Source: Bacteroidales bacterium UBA2861
GTDB taxonomy: Bacteria; Bacteroidota; Bacteroidia; Bacteroidales; UBA932
Length of the DNA: 64,000 nucleotides
Reading direction: 5' to 3'
Assembly: GCA_002350615.1 (NCBI GenBank)
Contig: DEFD01000018.1
Span: forward strand, 65,531 to 129,530
In this document: positions 1 through 8,609 of the stretch, piece after piece
How positions within the stretch are numbered: position 1 is the stretch's first letter
Layout of the letters: the number at the start of each line of letters is the position of its first letter
Notes under the pieces: model-generated
Told to the model about the DNA's origin: nothing
The model's input: the letters and a program-made list of their open reading frames with translations, nothing else
Database searches by the model: none
Made by a program: the position numbers and the translations under genes

Positions 1-40
1 CATAACCCGGAGGTCGGAGGTTCGAGTCCTCCCCCCGCTA
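1..40 (+). tRNA. tRNA-fMet (CAT), 3' half, cut by window start
   Basis: The window opens on the anticodon CAT followed by AACCCG, as in the CTCATAA anticodon loop of initiator tRNAs. A variable loop, a T arm (GGAGG, loop TTCGAGT, CCTCC) and the 3' acceptor strand CCCCGCT with discriminator A follow. CCA is not encoded; CTA follows instead. The resemblance to initiator tRNA 3' halves (GGAGGTCGG after the anticodon stem) favours fMet over elongator Met, but the 5' half is outside the window. Confidence 0.85.
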
Positions 41-44
41 CTAC

Positions 45-78
45 AGAGGATTTCCGAAAGGAGGTCCTCTTTTTTTTT
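45..78 (+). terminator. Rho-independent terminator after the tRNA
   Basis: AGAGGA (45-50) pairs with TCCTCT (65-70) around a 14-nt loop, and a run of nine T begins at position 70. It closes the tRNA transcription unit before the next promoter. Confidence 0.85.
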
Positions 79-95
79 ATCCACGAAAAATACCT

Positions 96-103
96 TATCT
101 TTG
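96..103 (+). promoter_or_regulatory. Bacteroidota -7 element TATCTTTG
   Basis: TATCTTTG matches the Bacteroidota -7 consensus TAnnTTTG and lies 22 bp ahead of the ATG at 126. The matching -33 region falls in the T-run of the tRNA terminator. Confidence 0.65.
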
Positions 104-125
104 CAGTCGATTAGATAACACGATC

Positions 126-716
126 ATGAAAAAACTCATAAGCGCAATCCTCATGCTGGCACTGTCAGCACCTGTTTTTGCCCAGACCGCAGAAACATCT
201 TCACAGGACTTTCAGAAATGGACCGTCAAGGCCACGGCAGGGTACTTTCCCACAGTACCCATACTCGTCGATATATTCGGAGCTATGTTCGTAGGTATCG
301 CAATCTCCGCAGGAGACAGCGAGACCATGGAAATCTCCACCCCTCCTTATGCCGGCCTGGAAGGGCTTTACAGCTTCAATGAAAGATGGTCGGTCGGCGG
401 CAGCGTAGGTTACCTCGGAACCATCTGGAAGATTGTGGACAAGGACACCAAGGAGCTCCACTCAAAAACCAACCTGACATTCATTCCCTTCACTGTGGAA
501 GGCCGCTGCAACTACCTGAGCCGTCCTGCCGTAAAACTCTACGGATCCCTGGAACTCGGCGCATTGTTCTCCGTGGGTGACGGATTCAACGCCGCCTTCG
601 ACTTCCAGGTCAACCCCTTCGGCGTAGAATTTGGCCGCAGGTTCTTCGGTGCAGTGGAATTCGGCTTGGGAATGCACTACACCGGCATGCGCGCCGGTAT
701 CGGATACCGCTTCTGA
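126..716 (+). CDS. Small outer-membrane beta-barrel-like protein
   Basis: The 196-residue product begins with a clear signal peptide (MKKLISAILMLALSAPVFAQ) and ends in GIGYRF. A terminal aromatic residue after alternating polar and hydrophobic residues is typical of outer-membrane barrels. The body contains several glycine/aromatic-rich strands (around residues 80-100 and 140-190). No catalytic motif is visible and I do not recognise a named family. It has its own promoter (96-103) and is followed 22 bp later by another exported protein, so the two may be co-transcribed. The outer-membrane location is an inference from the signal peptide and C-terminus. Confidence 0.8.
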   Translation: MKKLISAILMLALSAPVFAQTAETSSQDFQKWTVKATAGYFPTVPILVDIFGAMFVGIAISAGDSETMEISTPPYAGLEGLYSFNERWSVGGSVGYLGTIWKIVDKDTKELHSKTNLTFIPFTVEGRCNYLSRPAVKLYGSLELGALFSVGDGFNAAFDFQVNPFGVEFGRRFFGAVEFGLGMHYTGMRAGIGYRF

Positions 717-738
717 TATTTTCACAAAAACGATTCGT

Positions 739-1269
739 ATGAAAAAGTTCGCAGCAATTTTGGCTTTCGCCGTGATTTCTTTCGGTCTCTCGGCACAGAT
801 GTCGTCCTTTCCCGCGGTTTACGAACTTGCAACTTTGGAATTGGAGAACGGCGACACCTACGAGGTTGTCAGGATTCCCAAGGACAGTGTGAACCACTAC
901 TTCCTGCATATAGGTTCCATGGCCATAGGCGGCAGGGTTATCGCCTTCGACGTGGACCCGGTCAACAGGCTCTATATTCCCCTCGGCACCACCCTCAAGG
1001 ACGCCATTGCAAGGATGGAAGAACTGAAGGCCCTTCTCAAACAGCCCAAAGGCACGACTATGGACATTCAGGCCAGCTTCGGTCCCTTCTTCCCCCAGGA
1101 GAAGATGCAGACGGTGCATGTAACCACCCGCAAACTCCTCGGCACCAGCCTCGAATTCGTAATAGACAAGGATGGCTACAAGAGAGTGAGTTCAATCTCG
1201 AAATCCGATTTTTCCGGTTTGCTGCTGACCACGAAGCTCTACAGCAAAACTCATAAGAAGGAGAAATAA
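739..1269 (+). CDS. Exported protein of unknown function
   Basis: The start at 739 is chosen because it gives a signal peptide (MKKFAAILAFAVISFGLSAQ); the frame stays open further upstream but would run into the previous gene. The mature part is about 156 residues and is soluble-looking, with a lysine-rich C-terminus (KLYSKTHKKEK). No family is recognised. It follows the barrel-like gene on the same strand and converges on the DUF799 lipoprotein gene with only 4 bp between stop codons. Both stop codons lie inside a small hairpin (GAAATAA, ACCC, TTATTTC at 1263-1280), which may slow transcription from either side. Confidence 0.8.
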   Translation: MKKFAAILAFAVISFGLSAQMSSFPAVYELATLELENGDTYEVVRIPKDSVNHYFLHIGSMAIGGRVIAFDVDPVNRLYIPLGTTLKDAIARMEELKALLKQPKGTTMDIQASFGPFFPQEKMQTVHVTTRKLLGTSLEFVIDKDGYKRVSSISKSDFSGLLLTTKLYSKTHKKEK

Positions 1270-1273
1270 ACCC

Positions 1274-1951
1274 TTATTTCACCGTTGTCTTGATATCCCT
1301 GGCGGAAGCGGCAAAGCCGCGGTCCCTGTCGTAGTCCGGACTGTAACGTCCGCGTGGCAGGTCACTGAAAATATACACATTCGCCTTTCTGGCCGCAGTG
1401 ATATGTTCGGTGGATGCGGTGACTATCGCCGATGCGGCAAGTTCCACGAGGGCGGCGAAAAGCCCACTCTGTCCGGAATCCACTGAAAGGTCCAGATAGA
1501 GGTCGCAGCTGCGGTCGAATATTATCTCTCCGGATGTTGTGGAACGGATGAAATAGCGGATGTTGGTATCGATTCCGAATCCCCGTTTTGTCCAGGAATT
1601 GATCTCAGAGAACACCACTGCGTCCGCCCCGAAATAATTCTTGAAAGGTGTAAGGGAGGCCGCTACGAAGAGTTCCGCATCGTAGGCGCTTTCGGCGCGC
1701 AGGATATCCATCGCAAGGAAGGGAGATATGACATAGTACCCGGCTTCCGCGAGGGGCTTGGAAATGGATGTATAGAGCAGATCCTTCGCCTCCACGAAGG
1801 AAGTATTGTTTATGGGAGGCATCACCAGCAGCGACAGCGGACGCTCCTCGTACATCCTGGGATACTGGCTTTCTCTCGTTATCTCCGGCGCGATGGTGGC
1901 GCATGATGCCGTCAGCAGGGCGGCGAAAAGAATGTAAAACAACTTTTTCAT
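1274..1951 (-). CDS. DUF799 (GNA1162-like) lipoprotein
   Basis: The 225-residue lipoprotein has its lipobox at LLTASC (cysteine near residue 17). The core contains MPPINNTS near residue 45 and FGADAVVFSEINSW near residue 110, which fit the DUF799/GNA1162 family of putative outer-membrane lipoproteins. These commonly sit beside CsgG-type and DUF4810 lipoproteins. Here it is the last gene of that set, 3 bp after the DUF4810 gene. By family knowledge the set is thought to form an outer-membrane assembly; the substrate is unknown. It is the 3' end of a minus-strand operon starting near 8580. Confidence 0.8.
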   Translation of the reverse strand: MKKLFYILFAALLTASCATIAPEITRESQYPRMYEERPLSLLVMPPINNTSFVEAKDLLYTSISKPLAEAGYYVISPFLAMDILRAESAYDAELFVAASLTPFKNYFGADAVVFSEINSWTKRGFGIDTNIRYFIRSTTSGEIIFDRSCDLYLDLSVDSGQSGLFAALVELAASAIVTASTEHITAARKANVYIFSDLPRGRYSPDYDRDRGFAASARDIKTTVK

Positions 1952-1954
1952 AGC

Positions 1955-2398
1955 CTACTGCGCCAGTTTTTTGAGCAGCGGGAGCACAAAGGCTTCCGAC
2001 TCGGGATAAAGCTCCAACTCCTTCTGCAGCATCTCCTTTCCCCTTTCGAGGAAAAGCAGATGGTAGTCGCCTGTCTTGAAGATGCGTTTCTGCGAAGCGG
2101 TGGCGTTAGCCGCAAAGGTTTCCGCGGTCTTGGGAAGCAGAAGCAGATAGCCGTATTCTGCACAGATTCCCGGAGGAGGGACGTTGCGAAGGCCTCCTGT
2201 GGTGCTTACCATCTTTTCGTAAACGCAAAGGAGCTTGCACAGGTCCTCCGGAGTCTGTGTCTTGTAATTGCTGTATGCGAGCTGCTCATATTCGCTCACA
2301 CCGCTGCTGCCGCTCCCCCAATTGTACAAGGTATTGCTGCTTACCGCGCAGGATGCGGCAAGCAGGGGCAGAATGGCAAGTATCGCCAGGCGCCTCAT
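1955..2398 (-). CDS. DUF4810-like lipoprotein
   Basis: The start at 2398 gives a 147-residue lipoprotein (signal MRRLAILAILPLLAASC) and overlaps the stop of the preceding small lipoprotein as ATGA, which supports translational coupling. The mature N-terminus carries LYNWGSG, the LYxW type of motif seen in DUF4810 proteins. The C-terminal half is charged and helical (GKEMLQKELELYPESEAF). It stands between a small lipoprotein and the DUF799 gene in a CsgG-headed set. It is probably periplasmic and attached to the outer membrane. Its specific role is unknown. Confidence 0.75.
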   Translation of the reverse strand: MRRLAILAILPLLAASCAVSSNTLYNWGSGSSGVSEYEQLAYSNYKTQTPEDLCKLLCVYEKMVSTTGGLRNVPPPGICAEYGYLLLLPKTAETFAANATASQKRIFKTGDYHLLFLERGKEMLQKELELYPESEAFVLPLLKKLAQ

Positions 2399-2733
2399 AA
2401 TTCGATCACCTTGTGCTCGCCTGCGGATACGAATATCTTCTTTTCTATCTTCTTGCCATACTCGCTCTCGACGCTCAGGTCGTGCTGGCCGGGAGTAAGG
2501 GTGCGGGTATTGAGGGCCGTGGGCTTGATCCTGCGGCCGCTTTTCCATGCCTTGGTCTTCACAGCCTGCATCCGGTATGTCTGGGAGTCGATGGTGACGG
2601 TGAGATCGCAGCGCCGGGGTGCAGCGAAAGAGATCTCGGCTTCGTCGGCTTTGCCTGAAGAAACGGAATAACTGCCCACTCCGCAAGAGCAAAGTCCAAG
2701 TGAAAGCAATGCTGCAATGAATATCTTTTTCAT
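2395..2733 (-). CDS. Small lipoprotein in the CsgG cluster
   Basis: The start at 2733 gives a 112-residue product with signal and lipobox MKKIFIAALLSLGLCSC; the earlier ATG at 2778 would overlap csgG and has no signal peptide in register. The mature protein is beta-rich, and TPGQHDLSVES near residue 80 followed by AGEHKVIEL at the end resembles PEGA-like surface domains, though this is only a weak pattern match. It starts 1 bp after the csgG-like gene and overlaps the next gene by 4 bp, so it belongs to the same unit. The usual three-gene set lacks this member, so its role is open. Confidence 0.7.
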   Translation of the reverse strand: MKKIFIAALLSLGLCSCGVGSYSVSSGKADEAEISFAAPRRCDLTVTIDSQTYRMQAVKTKAWKSGRRIKPTALNTRTLTPGQHDLSVESEYGKKIEKKIFVSAGEHKVIEL

Positions 2734-2734
2734 A

Positions 2735-3616
2735 TTACTTGTCTGATATATAATAGTTTGCAAAATCCGCAGGGGCAATGGCCTCGCCTTCGTAACTGCA
2801 GAAGGAGAGTTCGGTTTCGGGCGTATCGCCTATGGTCTGGGCTACTGTGACTTCTCCGACTTTCTTGCCGGGGAGTTCGATCTTCAGCCCGGTCTGGGGG
2901 TTGGTGACGGTCTTGCCCCTCTTGTAAACGATGAACTTGTCGCCGGCGCTGATTCCCTGGGATGCACCTCCGGAAACCACATACATGCCTTCGTCCTCGC
3001 TCAGGATATATGCCTTCCAGGGCTTGTCCATGCATTTGTTGATAATGTTTTCCACCAGCTGGCTGAGGGCTGCGGAAATGGCCTTGTCACTGAGAGTGGC
3101 GTCATATCCGGCGCTGCCGCCCAGACCCAGTGTCTGTTTGGTAGTGGTCTCGGCATAGCCCTTGGCCTCGTCGGAATAGATTATGAGACCGGTGGACGCC
3201 TCAACGAGACGGATGCTCACACCGGCTTCGACGGTCTGCGTCTTGGTGGAAGAGAACACCTTCTGCTCCCCTTCCGCCTTGCGGCCGAATTCGGTGATGG
3301 AGCCGAGGATGATATAGTCAGCCCCTATCTTGCTCATGCCCTCTCCCGCTTCCGCCACCAGCACGTCGAGGTCATCCCTTTCGAGAAGGATGAATTTGCC
3401 GCTGGATGCGAGCTTGGAAGAAAGGATGTCGAGCGCCTGCTTGCGCATGGGGTCGTTCTCCTTGTCATAGAAAAGGCCTTTGCCATACTGGGTTTCATTG
3501 GAAAAACGGCCGATGGCCACCTTTCTCTTGATGGTTTTGCCGCCCTGTGCATCGGCCGGGACGGCCAGCAGCGCTGCGACTGCCGTCAGCATTGCTATTT
3601 TGAATATACTTTTCAT
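2735..3616 (-). CDS. CsgG-family outer-membrane lipoprotein/export protein
   Basis: The start at 3616 (MKSIFKIAMLTAVAALL) gives 293 residues with a signal peptide ending ADAQ. KRKVAIGRFSNETQYGKG, the RDDLDVLVAE region and ADYIILGSITEFG are characteristic of CsgG-domain proteins, in which a ring of subunits forms an outer-membrane pore. There is no lipobox cysteine, so it may be periplasmic or integral rather than lipid-anchored. It lies 22 bp after the S41 protease gene and heads the small lipoprotein/DUF4810/DUF799 set. No curlin-like subunit gene is present nearby, so curli export is not implied. Confidence 0.85.
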   Translation of the reverse strand: MKSIFKIAMLTAVAALLAVPADAQGGKTIKRKVAIGRFSNETQYGKGLFYDKENDPMRKQALDILSSKLASSGKFILLERDDLDVLVAEAGEGMSKIGADYIILGSITEFGRKAEGEQKVFSSTKTQTVEAGVSIRLVEASTGLIIYSDEAKGYAETTTKQTLGLGGSAGYDATLSDKAISAALSQLVENIINKCMDKPWKAYILSEDEGMYVVSGGASQGISAGDKFIVYKRGKTVTNPQTGLKIELPGKKVGEVTVAQTIGDTPETELSFCSYEGEAIAPADFANYYISDK

Positions 3617-3638
3617 AATCATGATAATTATACTTCGC

Positions 3639-5222
3639 TTATAAACTACGCCTTGCGGCTTCATATACATTATCTATGCCAAGGTACAGGTGATAGAAGG
3701 CATTGTCTCCCAACCGGGAATAGCGTCCCACCAGGGCCCGGACGGAGGTCATCATATAGGGCTTGTCCTCGTTCCATTCGGCGGCGTCCGCAGGGGCGAG
3801 TCCGTCGCGGGTCTTTGCGAAATAAAGGAAGGCTTTCTCAAGACCTGCCCTGTCCAGATAGGAAAGAAGCGCCGGATATGTTTCTATCGATTTCAGTTCC
3901 GCCTTGTGCGAATCGAACCAGGCCGATGCAAAACGCATTGCCGTAGCCTTTTTGTTGCAGGCTATATAGAAAGGAGTAGCGCGGGTGGTATCCACCGGGA
4001 CGAAGAGATCCGGCACTATACCGCCTCCGCCATATACTTCCCTGCCGCCCACGGTGCGGTAAACTTCGCTCTTGTCGAGCTTGATGCTGTCCGCGGAAAG
4101 CATTTCACCGTCCGTATAGCGCTTGTAGAGGTCGTAGGCGTAATCTTCCGAACTCGTATAAGGCTTCTGTATGCATCTGCCCGAAGGGGTATGGTAACGG
4201 GCCACGGTTATGCGCAGGCCGCTGCCGTCGGTGAAATAAAGGGGTTCCTGCACGAGGCCCTTGCCGAAGGACCTGCGTCCCACTATCCTGCCGCGGTCGT
4301 TGTCCTGGATGGCTCCAGCGACGATTTCGCTTGAAGAAGCGCTGCCTTCGTTTATGAGCACCGTCAGTCCGACATCTTTAAGGATGCCCTTGCCGCTGGC
4401 GCTGTAATCCTGCCTCTGGCGATGACGGCCTTCCAGATACACTATGAGCGCATCCTTTTCGAGGAAGAGGTCGCTGAGATATAGCGCCTGGTCGAAGAAT
4501 CCGCCGCTGTTGTCCCTGAGGTCCAGGATCATGCTTTTCATCCCGCTGTCCAGAAGCTTTTGCGAAGCGGTATGGACTTCCTTGTAGGTGGTGCGGGCGA
4601 ATTTCCCGAGGCGCAGGTATCCGGTGGTGTCGTCCACCATGAAGGCGGCATCGACGCTGTTCACGGGAATCTTGCCGCGGGTGATCTCGAAAGGCGTGAC
4701 CACTCCGTCCCGCAGCACGGTGATGGTGACTTTGGTGCCCGAGGGTCCGCGCATCCGTCGTACCATGCTGTCCTGAGGATATTTGACCCCGGCTATGTTC
4801 TTTTCGTCCACGCGCAGTATCCTGTCGCCGGGCTGGAGTCCGATCTTCTCGGAAGGGCCTCCCGGAATGACTTCGAGCACCACGGCCGTGTCGTTGGGCA
4901 CGTTGAACTGTATGCCGATGCCGTCGAAATTGCCGGCCAGCTGGGTTTCCGATTCCTCGAGGTCCGCAGGGGGAAGATAAACCGAATGAGGATCCAGCCT
5001 CCCCAAAGCGGCGACGATGGCCGCCTCTGTGACATCCTTGCGCGGAATGGTGTCCACGTAATTGTCGTCGAGGGTCTGCAGGACAAGGTTGAGCTTCCTC
5101 CAGTCGTTGCCGCTGACACGCAGCAGCGACCGGCTTTCGTTATATTTCTGCAGGGCGAGCATGGCCATCATGCCCACCAGCACCCCGAAAAGGGCAACCC
5201 ATACGGAAGAATAACGCCTCAT
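3639..5222 (-). CDS. S41-family C-terminal processing protease
   Basis: The 527-residue protein has an N-terminal membrane anchor (residues 7-25), a PDZ domain (about 95-180, with GIGIQFN and GLQPGDRIL) and an S41 protease domain. Ser296 in GSASSSE and Lys321 in SFGKG are 25 residues apart, the spacing expected of the Ser-Lys dyad. Such proteases cut periplasmic and membrane proteins near their C-termini. The ATG overlaps the dCMP deaminase stop by 4 bp. Its place directly ahead of the CsgG set raises the possibility of a role in maturing that set, but this is inference. Confidence 0.95.
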   Translation of the reverse strand: MRRYSSVWVALFGVLVGMMAMLALQKYNESRSLLRVSGNDWRKLNLVLQTLDDNYVDTIPRKDVTEAAIVAALGRLDPHSVYLPPADLEESETQLAGNFDGIGIQFNVPNDTAVVLEVIPGGPSEKIGLQPGDRILRVDEKNIAGVKYPQDSMVRRMRGPSGTKVTITVLRDGVVTPFEITRGKIPVNSVDAAFMVDDTTGYLRLGKFARTTYKEVHTASQKLLDSGMKSMILDLRDNSGGFFDQALYLSDLFLEKDALIVYLEGRHRQRQDYSASGKGILKDVGLTVLINEGSASSSEIVAGAIQDNDRGRIVGRRSFGKGLVQEPLYFTDGSGLRITVARYHTPSGRCIQKPYTSSEDYAYDLYKRYTDGEMLSADSIKLDKSEVYRTVGGREVYGGGGIVPDLFVPVDTTRATPFYIACNKKATAMRFASAWFDSHKAELKSIETYPALLSYLDRAGLEKAFLYFAKTRDGLAPADAAEWNEDKPYMMTSVRALVGRYSRLGDNAFYHLYLGIDNVYEAARRSL

Positions 5223-5626
5223 TCCACTTCCACTTTTTCCACCTCTATGCCGGCCCTTTCCAGAAGCCGGATACCGTCGTCCAGGCGATACTCGTCACTG
5301 TAAACCACTCTCTTTATGCCGGCCTGTATTATCAGTTTGGAACATTCCAGACAGGGAGATGCCGTGACATAGAGCGTGGCGCCCTCGGAGCTGTTGCCGG
5401 ACTTTGCGACCTTGGAAATGGCGTTCGCCTCGGCATGGAGCACATAGGGTTTGGTGACACCGTTTTCCTCGCATTCGTTCTCGAAGCCCGAGGGAGTGCC
5501 GTTGTATCCGTCTGAAATTATCATACGGTCTTTCACCAGCAGCGCCCCCACCTGACGGCGCTTGCAGCGGGAATTCTGCGCCCAGATACGGGCCATCTGC
5601 ATGTATTTGGAATCGAACCTGTTCAT
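5219..5626 (-). CDS. Deoxycytidylate (dCMP) deaminase-family protein
   Basis: The 135-residue protein has both zinc motifs of the cytidine/dCMP deaminase fold: HAEAN (His64, Glu66) and PCLECSK (Cys92, Cys95). DGYNGTPSGFENECEE near residue 40 is typical of dCMP deaminases, which make dUMP for thymidylate synthesis. The length is at the short end of the family. It sits 9 bp after the acyl-CoA ligase gene and overlaps the protease gene by 4 bp. The same arrangement next to an S41 protease is common in Bacteroidota. Confidence 0.93.
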   Translation of the reverse strand: MNRFDSKYMQMARIWAQNSRCKRRQVGALLVKDRMIISDGYNGTPSGFENECEENGVTKPYVLHAEANAISKVAKSGNSSEGATLYVTASPCLECSKLIIQAGIKRVVYSDEYRLDDGIRLLERAGIEVEKVEVE

Positions 5627-5635
5627 CTCCGTATA

Positions 5636-7297
5636 TTATCGTCTCTGATATAGATATCTCTTGATGCTGCGCTTGGGAGTGCGCTCGAAGTCCTCCGGCA
5701 GGCACTCTATCTTGCGAAGCTGGGCATAGAGGGGCAGCAGTTTGTTGAACTCGGCGAGGGAGTTCTGTAGCTTCTCTATCAGCTGCTCCTTGTCCATGCC
5801 GTCGTTGGCTCCCTGCTGATAATCCGGATAGATCAGGGCTGTGAGCCCTCCACCTTCCTCGATCACCAGGGAATCTACCACATAGGAAGCATTGTTGATA
5901 GTGGCTTCCAGTTCTTCGGGGTAGATATTCTGTCCGTTGGCTCCCAGGATCATGCACTTCGAACGACCGCGCAGATACAGGTAGCCGTCGGAATCCATCA
6001 CGCCCATATCCCCCGTCTTGAACCAGCCGTCGTTGGTGAAGCACTTGCGGGTTTCCTCGCGGTTCTTGTAGTAGCCGAGGAAAACATTGTCTCCCTTTAT
6101 CTGCACCTCGCCGGGAATCTTGTGGGGATTGGTGGATTCGATGCGGATCTTGCATCCTGGTATCGCCTTGCCGCAGGATCCCTTCTTGGTCTTGAACCAC
6201 TTCTCATAGGTGATGAGCGGCGCGCATTCCGTCATGCCGTAGCCAACCGTGAAGGGGAAATGGATCTTGCGCAGGAAATCCTCCACCTCGGGATTGAAGG
6301 CGGCTCCGCCGAGGATGACTTCCTCGAACCGGCCTCCGAAGGCCTTGATGAGCTCGTTGCGGATCTTCTTCTGGATGCTCTGCGCCAGGATGGGAATGTA
6401 CATGAAGGTCTTGGTGCGGTCGGCAATGGGCTTGAGCTGCATCTTGTACACCTTTTCGATGATGAGCGGCACCGCGATGATGATGTCCGGATGAATCTCC
6501 TGGAAAGCGTTCATTATGATCTTGGGGCTGGGCACGCGGGTGAGGAAATAGACATGCGCGCCTATGGACATCTCGTAAAGGAATTCGAACATCATGCCGT
6601 ACATGTGGGCGCTCGGCAGCATGGCCACCACCTCGCTGGTGCAGTTCATCTGCGGCTCGGCGACATATTTCGCGGCATACATGTTGGCATAGAGGGCCCT
6701 GTAGGGGATCATGACGCCCTTGGAGAAACCGGAAGTGCCGGAAGTGTAGTTGATGAGCGCGAGTTCGTCGGCGGAATCCTCATAGTAATTGAGGTCGCCG
6801 GGGCCGAATCCGTTAGGATAGGTTTCGGCGAAAGTCTTGCTGATATTGTCCCTTACTTCGCTGAGGCTCTGCTCTTTGGCATAGATGTACTTGAGGGTGT
6901 TCATTTGCACGATAACCTCAAGCCCGGGCATTTCGCTTTCGGAAAGGCCTTCCCAGAGAACCTCGTCCACGAAAAGCACCTTGGCTTCGGAGTGGTTCAC
7001 GAGGTAGTGGATGCTTTCCGCCTTGAATTCATGAAGGATGGGCACCGGCACCGCGCCGTAGCTGAGCGCAGCGAGGAAACACACTCCCCAGTTGGACTGG
7101 TTGCGGGAGCAGAGAGCCACCTTGTCCCCTTTCTGAAGGCCGCATTTGCTGAATCCGATGTGGAGCATGGCGATGCGCTCGGCCACATTGGCATAGGTAA
7201 GCGTCGCCCCCTGATAGTTGGAGAGGGCATCGCGCTCCCAGTTTTCACGGATACTGTTTTCAAGTATCTTATTTACAGATTTAAAATTCAATTCCAT
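5636..7297 (-). CDS. AMP-forming long-chain acyl-CoA ligase
   Basis: This 553-residue adenylate-forming enzyme carries the P-loop-like YTSGTSGFSKGV near residue 185, the GYGMTECAP motif near residue 355, and the hinge region YLRGRSKCMILGANGQNIYP near residue 445. A C-terminal TPKRSIKRYL holds the catalytic lysine region. It activates a carboxylic acid, most likely a long-chain fatty acid, to the acyl-CoA through an acyl-AMP intermediate in the cytoplasm. The ATG overlaps the upstream lipoprotein gene by 10 bp. The substrate is not determined by the sequence. Confidence 0.93.
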   Translation of the reverse strand: MELNFKSVNKILENSIRENWERDALSNYQGATLTYANVAERIAMLHIGFSKCGLQKGDKVALCSRNQSNWGVCFLAALSYGAVPVPILHEFKAESIHYLVNHSEAKVLFVDEVLWEGLSESEMPGLEVIVQMNTLKYIYAKEQSLSEVRDNISKTFAETYPNGFGPGDLNYYEDSADELALINYTSGTSGFSKGVMIPYRALYANMYAAKYVAEPQMNCTSEVVAMLPSAHMYGMMFEFLYEMSIGAHVYFLTRVPSPKIIMNAFQEIHPDIIIAVPLIIEKVYKMQLKPIADRTKTFMYIPILAQSIQKKIRNELIKAFGGRFEEVILGGAAFNPEVEDFLRKIHFPFTVGYGMTECAPLITYEKWFKTKKGSCGKAIPGCKIRIESTNPHKIPGEVQIKGDNVFLGYYKNREETRKCFTNDGWFKTGDMGVMDSDGYLYLRGRSKCMILGANGQNIYPEELEATINNASYVVDSLVIEEGGGLTALIYPDYQQGANDGMDKEQLIEKLQNSLAEFNKLLPLYAQLRKIECLPEDFERTPKRSIKRYLYQRR

Positions 7298-8580
7298 ATA
7301 TTCAACCCGATTTTATCCCCGTCGGCGGCTATCTGCCAGCCGGGGGTACATACTGCAAATTTACATTCCTTATCCGGGAAGGACTCGGCCCTGACGCCTT
7401 TGGCAGCGGCGGAGAAGGCTTCAAGCGCATCCTCGGATCCTATGAAGAGCCAGTGGCCGGAAGAAAGTATGCCGCTTTCATCTTCCAGGGCGAATGCGGC
7501 CCCGAAAAGAAGGGCGCTGGCCCCGGGGCAGGAGTTCTGCTGGATCTCCCCCTGACGGGCCTGTTTCCTGGCACCGCGCAGGGCAAGGACTTTTCCTCCG
7601 GGAAAGGCGATCAGGGCAATCTCTTTCAGGCCGATGCCTTTGGCCCATGCAATGGGAGACACTCCGCAGCGGCTTTCCATCTGCTTGCAGCGGATTTTGT
7701 TGACGGAGAGTCCCGCCTTGACGTCAAGGTAGTGATGATATGCTTTCTGATAGGCGTCCAGATCCTGCAGGGGCAGGTCCAGTGCGAACAGATAATCTTC
7801 CGGAAGGACGGTATGGAGCTTGCTCTTTCCCCCTTCGACGGACTGCGGCACGGCGCAGAAGTGACCGAAAGCGGGATCCTGCAAAAAGCCCAGCGAGGCA
7901 TGCGACAGGCCGTATTCGTCGAAGCCTGCGGAAATCCACTCCGAATAAGATTCTGCGAAACGCACCATCGACGAACGCGGGAAGATGTCGGCAAGCAAGC
8001 CTTTCGGCATCCAGCGGTGAGCCGCCGACCCCCGCAGAAGCAGGATGCCGGCCTTTCCCTCTGCGGAACCGAGAGCCTGGGTGAAGCCAGGCGCGTCCAG
8101 AATGGAACTGTTCTCCGAGATATGCACGAGGGACTCATTTACCGCGGCCCGCAATGTACTGATAATCAAGAGAGCGCGTTTCTTGTTGGATTCCTGGGCA
8201 TAGGCCGCGGACAAGCCGCAGTCCTGCGCGTTGTCGAGCACTTTCAAGGCCTGGGAAGAGGTATCCCTGCCTGCATGGCCGGCGTCTATCACCAGCACCG
8301 GTACAAGCGAAGCGCTGTAAACATAGGAAAAGGACATTTCGGAATCATGGTAGGGGCCGTAGTCCAGCTGCCGGAACAGCGATGTGGAATCCGTGAGCAT
8401 TTCGAGAGCCTTGTCCAGGCGGCCGAAATGCGCCACTGCCACGGCGCGGGAAGGGACGGCCCGGAGCACCGCGCTGTCGCCATCCACCTGGGAACCGCCG
8501 CAGGATGTCGCGAACACTGCAGTAAGCATGAGGAGCAGCGTGGCCGCGGTGTCCCTGAATATTTCCGAAAAACTGCGCAT
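7288..8580 (-). CDS. Lipoprotein of unknown function, DUF3352-like
   Basis: The start at 8580 gives a 430-residue protein with a signal peptide and lipobox (LLLMLTAVFATSC). The frame is open to 8814, but that part overlaps the divergent esterase gene and has no signal. The mature region begins with a stretch about a small per-protein score (RAVPSRAVAVAHFGRLDKAL), reminiscent of DUF3352-type proteins of Bacteroidales, but I see no conserved catalytic residues. It is the first gene of the minus-strand operon and overlaps the acyl-CoA ligase start by 10 bp. Confidence 0.75.
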   Translation of the reverse strand: MRSFSEIFRDTAATLLLMLTAVFATSCGGSQVDGDSAVLRAVPSRAVAVAHFGRLDKALEMLTDSTSLFRQLDYGPYHDSEMSFSYVYSASLVPVLVIDAGHAGRDTSSQALKVLDNAQDCGLSAAYAQESNKKRALLIISTLRAAVNESLVHISENSSILDAPGFTQALGSAEGKAGILLLRGSAAHRWMPKGLLADIFPRSSMVRFAESYSEWISAGFDEYGLSHASLGFLQDPAFGHFCAVPQSVEGGKSKLHTVLPEDYLFALDLPLQDLDAYQKAYHHYLDVKAGLSVNKIRCKQMESRCGVSPIAWAKGIGLKEIALIAFPGGKVLALRGARKQARQGEIQQNSCPGASALLFGAAFALEDESGILSSGHWLFIGSEDALEAFSAAAKGVRAESFPDKECKFAVCTPGWQIAADGDKIGLNIWN

Positions 8581-8588
8581 ACAGACTT

Positions 8589-8596
8589 CAAATGTA
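8589..8596 (-). promoter_or_regulatory. -7 element of the minus-strand operon
   Basis: Read on the minus strand this is TACATTTG, a full match to TAnnTTTG, 8 bp upstream of the ATG at 8580. The leader would be very short. It sits back to back with the plus-strand promoter at 8610. Confidence 0.6.
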
Positions 8597-8609
8597 CGAA
8601 AAATAAATG

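Noticed and set aside
1274..3616. Curli system
   Set aside because: There is no CsgA/B-like subunit or CsgE/F gene in view; CsgG-like proteins occur in other export sets.
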